The position numbers were made by a program, and so were the translations under genes. The notes beneath the pieces were generated by a model. It was not told where the DNA came from. It searched no databases and worked only from the letters and a program-made list of their open reading frames with translations. A stretch of DNA of 64,000 nucleotides from an uncultured Mycoplasma sp. (GTDB lineage: Bacteria > Bacillota_I > Bacilli_A > Mycoplasmatales > Metamycoplasmataceae): the NCBI GenBank assembly GCA_947039505.1, contig CAMQYZ010000004.1, forward strand, positions 92,031 through 156,030, written 5' to 3'. Below are positions 1-9,348 of this stretch, piece by piece (positions within the stretch are counted from its first letter, which is position 1; the number at the start of each line of letters is the position of its first letter).

Positions 1-100
1 ATACACATCCTTTTTCATAAAATAAATATTAGAATTAACTATAAGTTAAAACTTATATCTACAATTTAATTATACAATAATATATAAATTACAAAAAAAT

Positions 101-118
101 AAACCCAAACATGGGTTT
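101..118 (-). terminator. Rho-independent terminator of the rplU-rpmA unit
   Basis: A perfect 7-bp stem (aaaccca / tgggttt) with a 4-base loop is followed, read on the minus strand, by a run of T. It lies about 50 bp past the rpmA stop and is the natural end of the rplU-rpmA transcript. Confidence 0.75.
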
Positions 119-167
119 TTAAAAATATTTTAAAAAGTAATAAATTTTTTTTGATTTCAAAACAATT

Positions 168-440
168 TTATTTTTTGGGTGTTGTTATACGCTCTGGATA
201 AACCGAAACAATTTTTTTATTTCTTTTATCTCCATACTTAATATAACCATCTATTAAAGCATAAAGTGTATCGTCATTACCACGACCCACATTATCCCCA
301 GGATGAATCTTAGTACCTCTTTGTCTAAAAATTATTGATCCCGCATTTCCATATTGACCATCACTTAGTTTTCAACCAAGACGTCTTCCGGCAGAATCAC
401 GACCATTCTTACTAGAACCAGCTGCTTTTGTTTTTGCCAT
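168..440 (-). CDS. rpmA: 50S ribosomal protein L27 (short N-terminus, no cleavable extension)
   Basis: L27 of the large ribosomal subunit, whose N-terminus reaches the peptidyl-transferase centre. The 90-residue product begins [16 protein letters not shown] and carries the family core [10 protein letters not shown] and [16 protein letters not shown]. One TGA (Trp) near residue 22 breaks the ORF, so it is missing from the ORF track. The start is set by AGGTGA six bases upstream. It follows rplU by 10 bp in the same transcript. Most Firmicute-lineage L27 proteins start with a short extension ending in FFA, removed by the protease Prp; neither that extension nor a prp gene between rplU and rpmA is present here. 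Confidence 0.96.
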
Positions 441-450
441 ATTCTATCAC

Positions 451-750
451 CTAACCTTTCATTTCAATTATTTTTACACGAGTATAAGGTTGACGATGAC
501 CAAGCTTTCTTTTGTGTGTTGATTTAGCATTGTGACGATAAACTACAATTTTTTTGTGTTTTCCTTGTTTTTCAATAAGACCTGTTACAGTTGTGTTTTC
601 TAAAAGAGGTAACCCAATTTTATCTCCCATAACTAGAACTTCATCAAAAACAACTTTGTCTCCAGCTTCTCCTTCAATTTTCTCTATATAGATAATTGAG
701 TCTTTTTCTACAAGTAGTTGTTTACCACCAGTTTTAATTATTGCAATCAT
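451..750 (-). CDS. rplU: 50S ribosomal protein L21
   Basis: Large-subunit ribosomal protein that binds 23S rRNA. 99 residues, the usual length, uninterrupted. It opens MIAIIKTGGKQ and ends with the basic HKRKLGHRQPYTRVKI motif typical of L21. AGGAG lies a few bases before the ATG. First gene of the rplU-rpmA pair, ending 10 bp before rpmA. Confidence 0.97.
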   Translation of the reverse strand: MIAIIKTGGKQLLVEKDSIIYIEKIEGEAGDKVVFDEVLVMGDKIGLPLLENTTVTGLIEKQGKHKKIVVYRHNAKSTHKRKLGHRQPYTRVKIIEMKG

Positions 751-871
751 TGCATCTCCTAATTTTTAAATTCTCATCCTTAAGGTGATTTTCATCTTAT
801 ATTAACCTCTTTGGTATGGTTACAAAAAGTAACTTATAAAGTATTATACAAAATTATTTATTTAAAAACAC
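751..871 (-). promoter_or_regulatory. rplU promoter and leader
   Basis: On the minus strand a TATAAT box (843-848) lies about 93 bp before the rplU ATG, leaving a long untranslated leader. The leader contains a 5-bp hairpin (818-832, gttac/gtaac) and a weaker stem at 781-799. In Bacillus-type bacteria an autoregulatory L21 leader RNA occupies this place. Whether this is the same element needs a covariance-model search, so only the promoter box is reasonably firm. Confidence 0.4.
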
Positions 872-933
872 TATTTTCTAAAAATAAATAAATATTTTAG
901 AAGAAGTTTTCAAAATTACTTTATAATAGAACT

Positions 934-1275
934 ATGAAAAACCAAAGAATAGTTGCCACTTTAACAACAGGTATTGTCTTATCAATATTAAATTTTATTT
1001 TATTTGTAGTAATTGTAACAGGAACTACAATTTATTTATTAGATAGTGTTCAAGGTTCTTGAGTGCCTGTCCTTATTTCTTTATCTGTAGTTTTTGTGGT
1101 TTCATTTGTTATTAATATAATATTATACACAACAATAATTTTAAATAAAAATTCGTTGGTTAAGAATCAAGAAAATGAATTCTCCTTTTGAATAGCGGCA
1201 TTTATTTTTTGAATATTGCAACCTCTTTCATATTTTATATTTATATTCATTTACTTAAAAGAAAGAAAAATATAA
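934..1275 (+). CDS. Small three-TM membrane protein (paralogue of next gene)
   Basis: Unrecognised 113-residue protein, with TGA used for Trp three times. It has three hydrophobic stretches (about residues 6-38, 44-70 and 85-108) joined by short polar loops, with a charged C-terminus. It matches the next gene in length, topology and position of polar segments, suggesting tandem duplication. A TATAAT box ends only six bases before the ATG (922-927) and there is no Shine-Dalgarno sequence, so the mRNA may be leaderless. First gene of a block running to the KGHP-motif protein at 1669. Function unknown. Confidence 0.75.
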
Positions 1276-1276
1276 A

Positions 1277-1654
1277 ATGAAAACTTCCACAAAACAGATA
1301 GATAAAAAAGGAAACAAAAAAAGTTTTTCTTTTGTTGTCAATTCTGGAATTTACTTGTCTATATTCAATATTTTCATTACAAGTTTAATTGTATTTGTTT
1401 GTGTACAGTTATTTATGGATCCCATTAATTATATTTTATGAATAAGTTCTTTAGGAGTTTTTGCTTTTATTTTATTTGTTTCACTACTTTTAACAACCAT
1501 TTTATTTGTAAAAATAATTTTAAACAATCAACAATTTTTAAACAATGAACAAGTGGGAATCAACCCAAAAAAATACTTTATTGCAGCAACTATTTTTTTC
1601 TTTTGAAATAGTTTGATTAGCTTTTTTATGTATAAAAAATTATTAACAAATTAA
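1277..1654 (+). CDS. Small three-TM membrane protein (paralogue of previous gene)
   Basis: Unrecognised 125-residue protein with TGA for Trp. A Lys-rich N-terminus is followed by three hydrophobic segments (about residues 19-50, 54-84 and 100-122). Layout and spacing resemble the preceding gene, whose stop codon lies one base before this ATG, so the two are co-transcribed and probably translationally coupled. It is 14 bp upstream of the membrane-anchored protein at 1669. Function cannot be assigned from sequence; a membrane partner of the neighbouring predicted surface enzyme is only a guess. Confidence 0.75.
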
Positions 1655-1668
1655 TGGGAAGTGATTGT

Positions 1669-3261
1669 ATGAAAAAATCAAAAAATAAATTTATAATTCC
1701 GTCTGTTTTAACAATAGCTATAGGTTCTTCAATTGCATTGTGTAGCTATGGTTTTGCTCAAGTTGTAACTGAAAAAAACATAACTACCAAAACCAGCAAT
1801 AAATTGATGGGATGAACTAGAGAAAACGAAGAAATCAATAAAAATAGATATGCGCATGATGCTTTAATGCAAGATGCTGTGGAAAAATCTCGAACTGACT
1901 CTGTTTTATTTTATAAAATTAATGGTTCTAGCGTTATTACAAGATTCTCTTTTGTTGCACACATCATGAAAGTTTTAGAATTAAATCCTGACAAACATAT
2001 CGAAATTTATGCCATCAATCTCCTGAACTTAGATATGGATTATTTCAAGCAATTTCCTAATGTTGTTTATAATGAATTTAGTGAAACTGTGTTGACAAAT
2101 AATGCAACTTATTCATATAATTTAAGTTTCTTACAAAATGTTTATGATAAATTTGGAAAAAATGTCAAAATTGATGGTTATTTTGATGACTACACTTATA
2201 TGGCCAAAGTATCATTGTATATGAGAGGTTTTAACTCTCCTTTAGATAGATTAAGAATATATAATGAATTTATTTTGCTAGGTCAATTAGAAAGTATGAA
2301 TTTTTTTTCAGATGGAACAAAATCAGTAGAATATTTTAGTCAATTATTTAAGCAATCATTTTTACTTTCTAACAACCTATACAACGAAGAAGATAAAAAT
2401 TATACAAACGCTAAACTAATGAGACAAGCAGTAAAAAATAATCAAATAAGTAAAGAGGTTTTTTTAGAAGGTAATAACGCCCTTTTGTTTTTAACTTCTA
2501 TGATGACAATTGATTTCGAAGATCCTAATAGCACCAAATACTTCCTACCTACAACAGATTTTATTCCAGAAATGAATAGACCAGATAATAATCCGAACTA
2601 TAAATATGTAGAAAATGATATTTTCTCTCCATATAATTCCGTAAATATGGACATCATTACATTTATGAAGGGATTTGACCAAATAGTCATTAGAAAAATT
2701 TTAAAAATTAAAGAGGATTTTGATCCTAATTCTTATATACAACAAATGAATAATCATAAAAACTACATTTATTCAGGTGGAAAAATGAATACTCAAGATA
2801 GAATAGATAGCAATATCAAAACACTAGTAGCAATTAAAAATTATGCAAATTCAAAACATCCAACTGAAAGTGATAAAATAATTGTTTGATTTAAGGGTCA
2901 CCCTGCTGATGAAAATATTTTGGAAACTTTAGTAAAACGAATTAGTGTTTTATATCCTGGAGATGATGGTAGTTGAATACAAGTTTTAGATAATAAAGTT
3001 CCTTTTGAATTTTATTCTATCTACAACGTGTTCGCTTCTGATCCTGCAAACAACAAAGAAGTATTCTTGTTTTCTACATATTCCACTTTAGTTATGATAT
3101 TGCATGCAAGCGGTCAAGGGTCTGACATAACAAAAATTATAGTGGATGATACAACAATTTATTCTAAAGAAAAAATAATTGGCATCTATGGATCGAACTC
3201 TATAATTTTTCCAGAAGAAAATCTAACCACTTTAGAAGATTTTGAAAACTCTTTTTCTTAA
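1669..3261 (+). CDS. Membrane-anchored protein with sialyltransferase-like (GT80-type) KGHP motif
   Basis: 530 residues once TGA is read as Trp; the ORF track shows only two pieces. Residues 7-32 form a signal or anchor segment, so the bulk is probably extracytoplasmic. The C-terminal third has VWFKGHPADEN, then about 30 residues on VPFEFY, then FSTYSTLVM. The mid region has YFDDYTYM. Bacterial GT80 sialyltransferases (such as the Pasteurella PM0188 family) have a YDDGS motif with the catalytic Asp, then KGHP, then a Ser-Ser pair, in this order. The match is suggestive only: the first motif here lacks GS and overall identity was not measured. Predicted role: transfer of a sugar to a surface acceptor. 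The N-terminal membrane anchor is unusual for a cytoplasmic glycosyltransferase, so a non-enzymatic relative is possible. Confidence 0.7.
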
Positions 3262-3272
3262 AAGAGTAATGC

Positions 3273-3308
3273 TTTCCTTATTTTAAAGTTATAATAAAAA
3301 TAAGGAAA
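3273..3308. repeat. 12-bp perfect inverted repeat spanning a TATAAT box and covering a Shine-Dalgarno
   Basis: tttccttatttt (3273-3284) pairs perfectly with aaaataaggaaa (3297-3308). The 12-base loop contains the TATAAT (3290-3295) that probably serves the gene at 3318, and the 3' arm contains its ribosome-binding AAGGA. Read-through RNA from the upstream gene would fold and hide the AAGGA, while RNA starting at the local promoter would lack the 5' arm. There is no clear U-tract, so this is not a canonical terminator. Confidence 0.55.
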
Positions 3309-3317
3309 TAAAAAATT

Positions 3318-4202
3318 ATGGGATTATATTTAGGTATTGCAACTATTTTTAGTATTATGACTATTTTATTTTTCAACAATTTTTTTGATAAAGTTTTTAA
3401 TAATTATTATGCAATGTCTATTTTAGGAATAGTGTTTTTTATTTATTTTTGAGTGATTAGATATCAAGAAGATGTGATGAACCTAATAAACGGAACATCT
3501 TTAATTAATGGAGAATATAACAGTTCTTTAGACAACAATACCACTAATATTAAAATTTCTAAAGTTTTTTTGTTGGATCTTTGTCCTTTTGTTGCAATAT
3601 TATTTTCTATTTTATTAACATTTGATAGACAAAGAAATGTTTTGAAAATTATTGCTCCTTACGCTTTTTTCGGAGGTGCCATAACTATTTTCGGACAAAT
3701 AATGTGAGAAGGTGTAGGTACTGCTAATAATAATTTCTATACCGTTACAAATGGATGAGATTTTATATTTGGTAATGAAGCATATTTTTTAATGCATTAT
3801 TTTACATTAGTTACTTCTTTGATTATCATTATGAATTCAAAAGGTTTTGGTTTAAGTAGTTTCATTTATGTTGTTATTTTTCCACTTTCTTATTTTGCAT
3901 ATATTATGATTTTTGTTACTCAATTCGGAGTTACAAGAAATGCGACAGGATTGGTTCAAGGAGATTGAGTAGGAGGACAATATCAAATGGTTTGAGAAAT
4001 TTTTGGAAAACTATCTTTTCCATATATTGTCGTTTTATGTTATTCTTTAGTTGCAATATATATATTTTCTACTTTATTATTAAGAAATATCTTTATTTTT
4101 GACAACAAATGGAAGCATCCCAAAATGATTGTTTTCCCAAGAATTTCAATATCTATTAGAAGTTTTTTTAATAAAGTTAATAAGTTAATTTTAAGTATAT
4201 AA
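3318..4202 (+). CDS. Polytopic membrane protein, YwaF-like in appearance
   Basis: 294 residues with several TGA-Trp codons, unrecognised with confidence. There are about seven hydrophobic segments. The LLDLCPFVAILFS segment followed by a YAFFGGAIT helix, and an HYFTLVTSLI helix, recall the YwaF/TIGR02206-type integral membrane family (a Leu-Cys helix pair with a His helix). Mycoplasma genomes carry several such families of unknown function. It has its own likely promoter inside the inverted repeat just upstream, and truB follows after 8 bp. No transport or catalytic role can be assigned. Confidence 0.75.
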
Positions 4203-4210
4203 TTTTTATT

Positions 4211-5038
4211 ATGTTTAAACTAATATACAAGGAAAAGGGCATCTCTAGTTTCAAAGCAATTTCTAACTTTTCTAGAGAAAATGGAATCAAAAAAATTGGT
4301 CATACAGGCACATTAGACCCTCTAGCAACAGGTTTGTTATTGGTTGCTACAGATGATGACACCAAATTAATTGAATATATTACAAATAAAGACAAAACGT
4401 ACATTGCAGAAGCTACATTTAACATCGAAACCGACACCTATGATGGAGAGGGAAAAATCATCAATACATATAACAAAGAAATTACTTTGGAAATGATAAA
4501 GCAAATTATTCCTAACTTTATTGGAAAAATAACCCAAATTCCGCCTATTTTTTCTGCAAAAAAAATAAATGGCAAAAGAGCTTATGAATTGGCGAGAAAT
4601 AACAAAGATGTGAGTCTGCCACCATCTAAAGTGGAAATTTATAAATTAGAAATCATTTCTTTTTCAAATAATAAATTAATATTTGAAGTTGAAGTTTCAA
4701 ATGGCACTTATATTAGATCTCTAATTCATGACATAGGTAAAAGTTTGGGAACTGGCGCTTTTATGTCAGAATTAGAAAGAACAAGAATTCATGGTTTAGA
4801 TAAAAATAATATTGAAATAAATTTTAAACAATTGATTGATTTGCCATTTATTGAAATAGACCAAGATATTACAACCAGTTTATTAAATGGCAAACCAACG
4901 TTTATAAAAGAAGAAAACAATAAATATGGAATAATTTCTAAATTTAATAATGATATTATTGGTATTATTGAAATAATAGACCAGGAAGTTGTCAAAAGAA
5001 AATTATTTGGTAATAAGTTAGGAAAAAATAATGTATAA
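4211..5038 (+). CDS. truB: tRNA pseudouridine(55) synthase
   Basis: Converts U55 in the T-loop of nearly all tRNAs to pseudouridine. The 275-residue product has the TruB catalytic motif GHTGTLDPLATG with the nucleophilic Asp at residue 36, the conserved Tyr in KTYIAEA, the PPIFSAKKINGKRAYELAR segment and the substrate-binding NGTYIRSLIHDIG. Its end overlaps the next gene by 8 bp. The cluster truB-(HAD)-ribF-rpsO is a variant of the common truB-ribF-rpsO order. Confidence 0.95.
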   Translation: MFKLIYKEKGISSFKAISNFSRENGIKKIGHTGTLDPLATGLLLVATDDDTKLIEYITNKDKTYIAEATFNIETDTYDGEGKIINTYNKEITLEMIKQIIPNFIGKITQIPPIFSAKKINGKRAYELARNNKDVSLPPSKVEIYKLEIISFSNNKLIFEVEVSNGTYIRSLIHDIGKSLGTGAFMSELERTRIHGLDKNNIEINFKQLIDLPFIEIDQDITTSLLNGKPTFIKEENNKYGIISKFNNDIIGIIEIIDQEVVKRKLFGNKLGKNNV

Positions 5039-5849
5039 AATGATTGTATTTGATATTGATGGAACATTAATAAAATATAAAGGAGCTGCTTTTTCATTTG
5101 ATGAACATGTTTTAAAAACTTTTCGTCTATTAAAAAAAAATAACTATATTGTTGTTTTAGCTTCAGGTAGAGATCATGTTTCTATTGGGTCTTTACATTT
5201 GTCGGAAAATATTGATTATTTTATTGGTGCAAACGGCTCTTTTATATATGATACAAAATTAAAGAAAAATATTTGAAGTACAAAACTTTGTATAAATGAT
5301 TTTTTAAGTTATAAAGAACAAATTTTAGATAAACATATTGGTGAAATAAATAATGTTATTTTAAGTGATGATAAAAACATCTTTGTTTATTCATATGATC
5401 AAATTAAAAAACATTGATTTTGAAAAGATTTTTATAGTAAATTTAAACCATTTGATTCTCATACTACAGATTTAAATTTAGACCAATTTCATTTGATAAC
5501 AATTAATTGTTTAAATAAAAAAATAATAAATATTTCAAAAGATTTTTTTGAAAATGGTAATTCAACTTTATCAGTTCAAGCATTTTGAAATAATGGTTTT
5601 TTTGTTTCTGAAAAAAATTTGAATAAAGCTATAACAATGGAAAGATTAGCTAGTATTTTAAATTTTACCAACGATCAAATTATTGCATTTGGAGATGGAG
5701 AAAATGATATTCAAATGATTCAAACAGCAGGTATGGGAATAGCTATGGAAAATGCAATTCAAGAATTAAAAACAATTGCTAATGATATTGCAAGAGACGT
5801 TGAAGATAATGGAACATATCACAAACTAAAAGAAATGGGAATTATCTAA
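5031..5849 (+). CDS. HAD-superfamily (Cof/HAD-IIB type) hydrolase
   Basis: 272-residue cytoplasmic phosphatase of the haloacid dehalogenase superfamily, interrupted in the ORF track by TGA-Trp. Motif I is VFDIDGTL (nucleophile and acid Asp), motif II the Ser of VLASGRDH, motif III a Lys before the cap exit, and motif IV FGDGENDIQM (metal-binding Asp pair). A large cap between motifs II and III marks the type-IIB (Cof) group, which dephosphorylates sugar phosphates or flavin/pyridoxal phosphates. It sits between truB and ribF with an 8-bp overlap and a zero-base gap, so an FMN-related substrate is conceivable but not shown. Confidence 0.88.
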
Positions 5850-6689
5850 ATGGAAATTTATAACTTTGATTATAAAGTTGAACTCGCAAATGAGATATTT
5901 CAAAATAAATCTACACTTATGATTGGCAAATTTGATATTTTTCATCAAGGACATAAGGAGCTTCTAGGCAAAGCCAAAGAAATTTCTAAAATTAACAAAA
6001 TTGGAATAACTTTGTTTAACATCAAAGAAAAAGAAATTATCACAACACTTGAAAATAGATTAATTAATCTTGCAGAAATTGGTTTTGATTTTGTTGTAAT
6101 TATTGATTTTGATTTTGATTTTAAATCTTTACAAGCAAAAGATTTTATTGATCACACCATCAAAAAATATAAAGTGGAAAATTTTGTAGTCGGACAGGAT
6201 TTTAGATTTGGACAAAATAGAATGTGAGGCGCAAAAGATTTAAAAAATTATTTTGAAAACACTTTTATATGTGAAACAAAAAAGATTAATAACATCAAAG
6301 TTTCTTCTTCTTCAATAAAAGAAATGATTTCAACAGGTGAAATTAAATTAATAAATGAACTGTTGTTAACTAAATATAATCCAAAAATTCAATATAGTGA
6401 AAGTAAAATGATTTGGCCGAACAACTTAATAAAACCACATAGTGGAATTTATTTCATTAAAATAGCAATAGATGATTATTGACATCATGGTTTACTATTA
6501 ATTTCTATGAAAAATGATGATCAAATTTTATTACTAAACTATGAATCAGATTTGATTGATAACTTTTATACAATCCAAGTTATTCAAGAATCAAGAATAA
6601 TTATAAATTCAAGATTTAACAAAATTATAGAAGAAGATAAAAAAAATTGTATTGAATTTTTTTATCATTTGCAAAAAAACAATATATAA
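5850..6689 (+). CDS. ribF: FAD synthetase / riboflavin kinase family protein, kinase domain apparently degenerate
   Basis: RibF normally makes FMN from riboflavin and FAD from FMN. The 279-residue product has the nucleotidyltransferase half: GKFDIFHQGHKELL (HxGH motif), VGQDFRFGQNR and VSSSSIKEMI. The C-terminal kinase half is short and diverged; the usual PTAN ATP/metal motif is not visible, although PHSGIYF resembles the conserved P-x-GVY strand. FMN adenylylation is therefore supported, riboflavin kinase activity is doubtful. It follows the HAD gene without spacing and precedes rpsO, the standard neighbour. Confidence 0.88.
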
Positions 6690-6731
6690 TTTAAATTAAC
6701 ATTAAGGTCATTTTTGGTTATTATATTAAAA

Positions 6732-6737
6732 TATAAT
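6732..6737 (+). promoter_or_regulatory. Probable -10 box for rpsO
   Basis: A perfect TATAAT lies 37 bp before the rpsO ATG in the 85-bp gap after ribF. AAGGG precedes the ATG. No convincing -35 hexamer is seen, as is common in mollicutes. Confidence 0.5.
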
Positions 6738-6774
6738 TTGCTAAATTTAACGTGTTTATGAAGGGAAAATCACT

Positions 6775-7041
6775 ATGGTTTCAAAAGAAAAAAAATTAGA
6801 ACTTATTAAAGAATTTGGAGGAAGTGAAAAAAACTCTGGTTCAATTGAAGTTCAAATAGCCATCTTAACTGAAGATATTGAAAATTTAAAACCACACTTT
6901 TTAAAAAATAAAAAAGATTTACATTCAAAAAGAGGTTTTATTGCCAAAATTGAACAACGTAAAAAATATCTTGTTTATTTAAAAGAAAATAATTATGAAA
7001 GTTATTCATCACTAATTGGAAAACTAGGAATTAGAAAATAA
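6775..7041 (+). CDS. rpsO: 30S ribosomal protein S15
   Basis: Early-assembly protein of the small subunit, binding helices of the 16S rRNA central domain. 88 residues, the normal length. It contains GSIEVQIAILTEDIENLKPH and HSKRGFIAKIEQRKKYLVYL, both diagnostic. AAGGG lies before the ATG. Own promoter box upstream; the K+ channel gene starts 8 bp downstream. Confidence 0.97.
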   Translation: MVSKEKKLELIKEFGGSEKNSGSIEVQIAILTEDIENLKPHFLKNKKDLHSKRGFIAKIEQRKKYLVYLKENNYESYSSLIGKLGIRK

Positions 7042-7049
7042 ATTTATTT

Positions 7050-8066
7050 ATGAAAATATTTAAAAATATTTTCTCGATGTTTAAACGAGATTCGGATTTT
7101 ATAAAATCAGCAAATTACATAGTCACAAGCGACTATGATAAAAGTTATCTCGATCAAACAAAAATTAAAAAGATAAGTTTTTTTAAATGACTTTATCTTG
7201 CTTGTATTTTATGTGCCATTTCTATTTCGTTTGTTCCTTTGTTGGCTGGTGATTTGATAACCGGCAACAAAAATCTTTTATTATGACTAAATGTCATAAT
7301 GTTTTTTGTTTTTTCTTTTGATTATATTCTTAGATGAGTAACATATAGTTTTAGAGCAAACCATCATTCCAAATTTCCTTTACTTTTTTTCCCCTTTACC
7401 GGAGTTTCTATAATAATGTTATTTGGAATACTGCCATCTTTCATTATATTATTTTTCCCACTTATTGAAAACAACAGTGGAAATGAAGCATTAGAAAATT
7501 TTATTACAATATTGTCTTCTTTAGTTATTTTGCAATTAGGTAGATTAATTTTATTATTAAATGTAGTTCCTCCTTTTAGATTATTTACCAATATTTTTAT
7601 CAAACAAAAGAAAATTCTAACATATGTTTTTGTATTCCTTATTTTAGTAACATTGTTATTTGCAGTAATTATTTATAGAGCAGAAGTTGGTGTCAATGAT
7701 AAAATTATCAATTATTGAGATTCTTATTACTTTACCGTTATAAGTATTTGTACCATAGGTTATGGAGACATATCGCCAGTTACTGAATTAGGTAGAATAA
7801 TGGTTATTGTTTTGGCCTTTGTAGGAGTGGCTATTTTCACTATACCTGGGGCAGTTATAGCTGGGGGTTTTCTTGAAGAAATTCAAAACAGAAAAGAAAT
7901 AAAAGAAAAAAAATCTAAAGAAGAGGAGTTAAGTGGTGTTTCAGTTGTTGAAAAAACTATTTTAAAAAGTATTGACGGTGTTAAAAAAGTTTCAAAAAAA
8001 GTCAAAACTAATAATGAGCTTGAACATAATAAAAAAACTTCTAAAAATACAAAAAATAAAAAATAA
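7050..8066 (+). CDS. Voltage-gated-type K+ channel (six TM, TIGYGD filter) with degenerate voltage sensor
   Basis: 338 residues with TGA-Trp breaks. There are about six TM helices, a re-entrant pore with the K+ selectivity filter CTIGYGDISPVT, and a last helix (IVLAFVGVAIFTIPGAV) followed by a Lys-rich cytoplasmic tail. The helix in the S4 position (LGRLILLLNVVPPFRLF) has only two arginines rather than one at every third residue, so voltage sensing may be weak or absent. Likely role: K+ flux and membrane-potential or osmotic control. It follows rpsO by 8 bp. Confidence 0.88.
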
Positions 8067-8068
8067 CC

Positions 8069-8104
8069 AAACCTTTTAATAATATAATGTATAAAAGAAG
8101 GTTT
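8069..8104. repeat. Inverted repeat around the glyA promoter and Shine-Dalgarno
   Basis: aaacctt (8069-8075) pairs with aaggttt (8098-8104), with further pairing inside (tttta with taaaa, after a bulge). The interval holds TATAAT (8083-8088) and the 3' arm holds the AAGG in front of glyA. The layout matches the repeat at 3273-3308. It could act as a weak terminator of the channel gene or hide the glyA ribosome-binding site in read-through RNA. Confidence 0.4.
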
Positions 8105-8106
8105 TT

Positions 8107-9348
8107 ATGTATTCAAAAATAATTTTAAAAGATAAAGAAATTGAAGTTGCAATTAATAGTGAACTACAACGTCAAAAATCACACATTGAATTAATTGCTT
8201 CTGAAAATTATGTATCAAGCGATATTTTAAAAGCAACTGGATCAATTCTTACAAATAAATATGGAGAGGGTTATCCAGGTAGACGTTATTATGATGGTTG
8301 TCAAAACATTGATATTATTGAAACATTAGCAATTGAGCGTTTAAAAAAACTTTTTAATGCTGGTTTTGCAAATGTTCAAGCACATTCAGGTTCAAGTGCA
8401 AACGCTGCCGCTATTGCTGCATTAATTCCTAAAGGAGCAAAAATATTAGGAATGGGTCTTCCAGCTGGAGGTCATTTAACACACGGTTATAAAATTAACT
8501 TTTCAGGATATTTTTATGAAGCATATTCATATGATGTTAATGATGAAGGTTTGCTAGATTATGATCAAATTATGAAATTAGCTCAAGAAATTAAACCTGA
8601 CTTAATTATTTGTGGTGCATCTGCATATTCAAGAATCATTGAATTTAAAGAATTTAAAAAAATTGCTGATGCTGTAGGTGCAAAGTTATTAGCAGATATT
8701 GCCCATATTGCTGGAGCAGTTGCCACAAACTTACACCCAACACCTTTTGGTTATGCAGATGTTGTGACATCAACAACACACAAAACATTAAGGGGAGCCC
8801 GTGGAGGAATCATTATGACAAACGATGCTTCTATTGCCAAGAAAGTTGATAGTTGAATCTTTCCTGGTTACCAAGGTGGACCCTTATTTCATGTTATTGC
8901 TGGAAAGGCAATTGCATTCAAGGAAGCCCTAGATCCTAGCTTTACTATATATCAAAAACAAATATTAAATAATTCAATTGCTTTTGCAAATCAATTTATT
9001 AAATTGGGAGCCAAGATTGTTTCAGGCGGAACTGATAATCATCTTTTTACCATTGATGTTAAATCAACATATAATCTAACTGGAAAACTTGCTTCAGATC
9101 TTTTACAAGCAATTAATATTACAGTTAATAAAAACACAATTCCCAAAGAAACAGAATCACCTCAAGTAGCTAGCGGAATTAGAGTTGGTACACCCGCTAT
9201 GACAACAAGAGGATTGAAAGAAAAGGATTTTGTAATTTTAGCAAACTTAATGCATGAATTACTATCTAATCCAAATGATAAAATAACTCAAAAAAGAATC
9301 AAACAAAGTATTGATGCTTTAATAAATCAATTTGAATTGGAAAGATAA
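8107..9348 (+). CDS. glyA: Serine hydroxymethyltransferase
   Basis: PLP enzyme converting serine plus tetrahydrofolate to glycine plus methylene-tetrahydrofolate, the main one-carbon entry point. 413 residues, normal length, broken once by TGA-Trp. Visible: [26 protein letters not shown], the [11 protein letters not shown] cofactor loop, and [15 protein letters not shown] with the PLP-binding Lys near residue 226. FolD (39.6 kb) would use the product. The TAA overlaps the next ATG by one base, coupling it to hslO. Confidence 0.97.

Noticed and set aside
4789-5097. 102-residue minus-strand ORF across truB and the HAD gene
   Set aside because: Antisense shadow of two well-supported genes.
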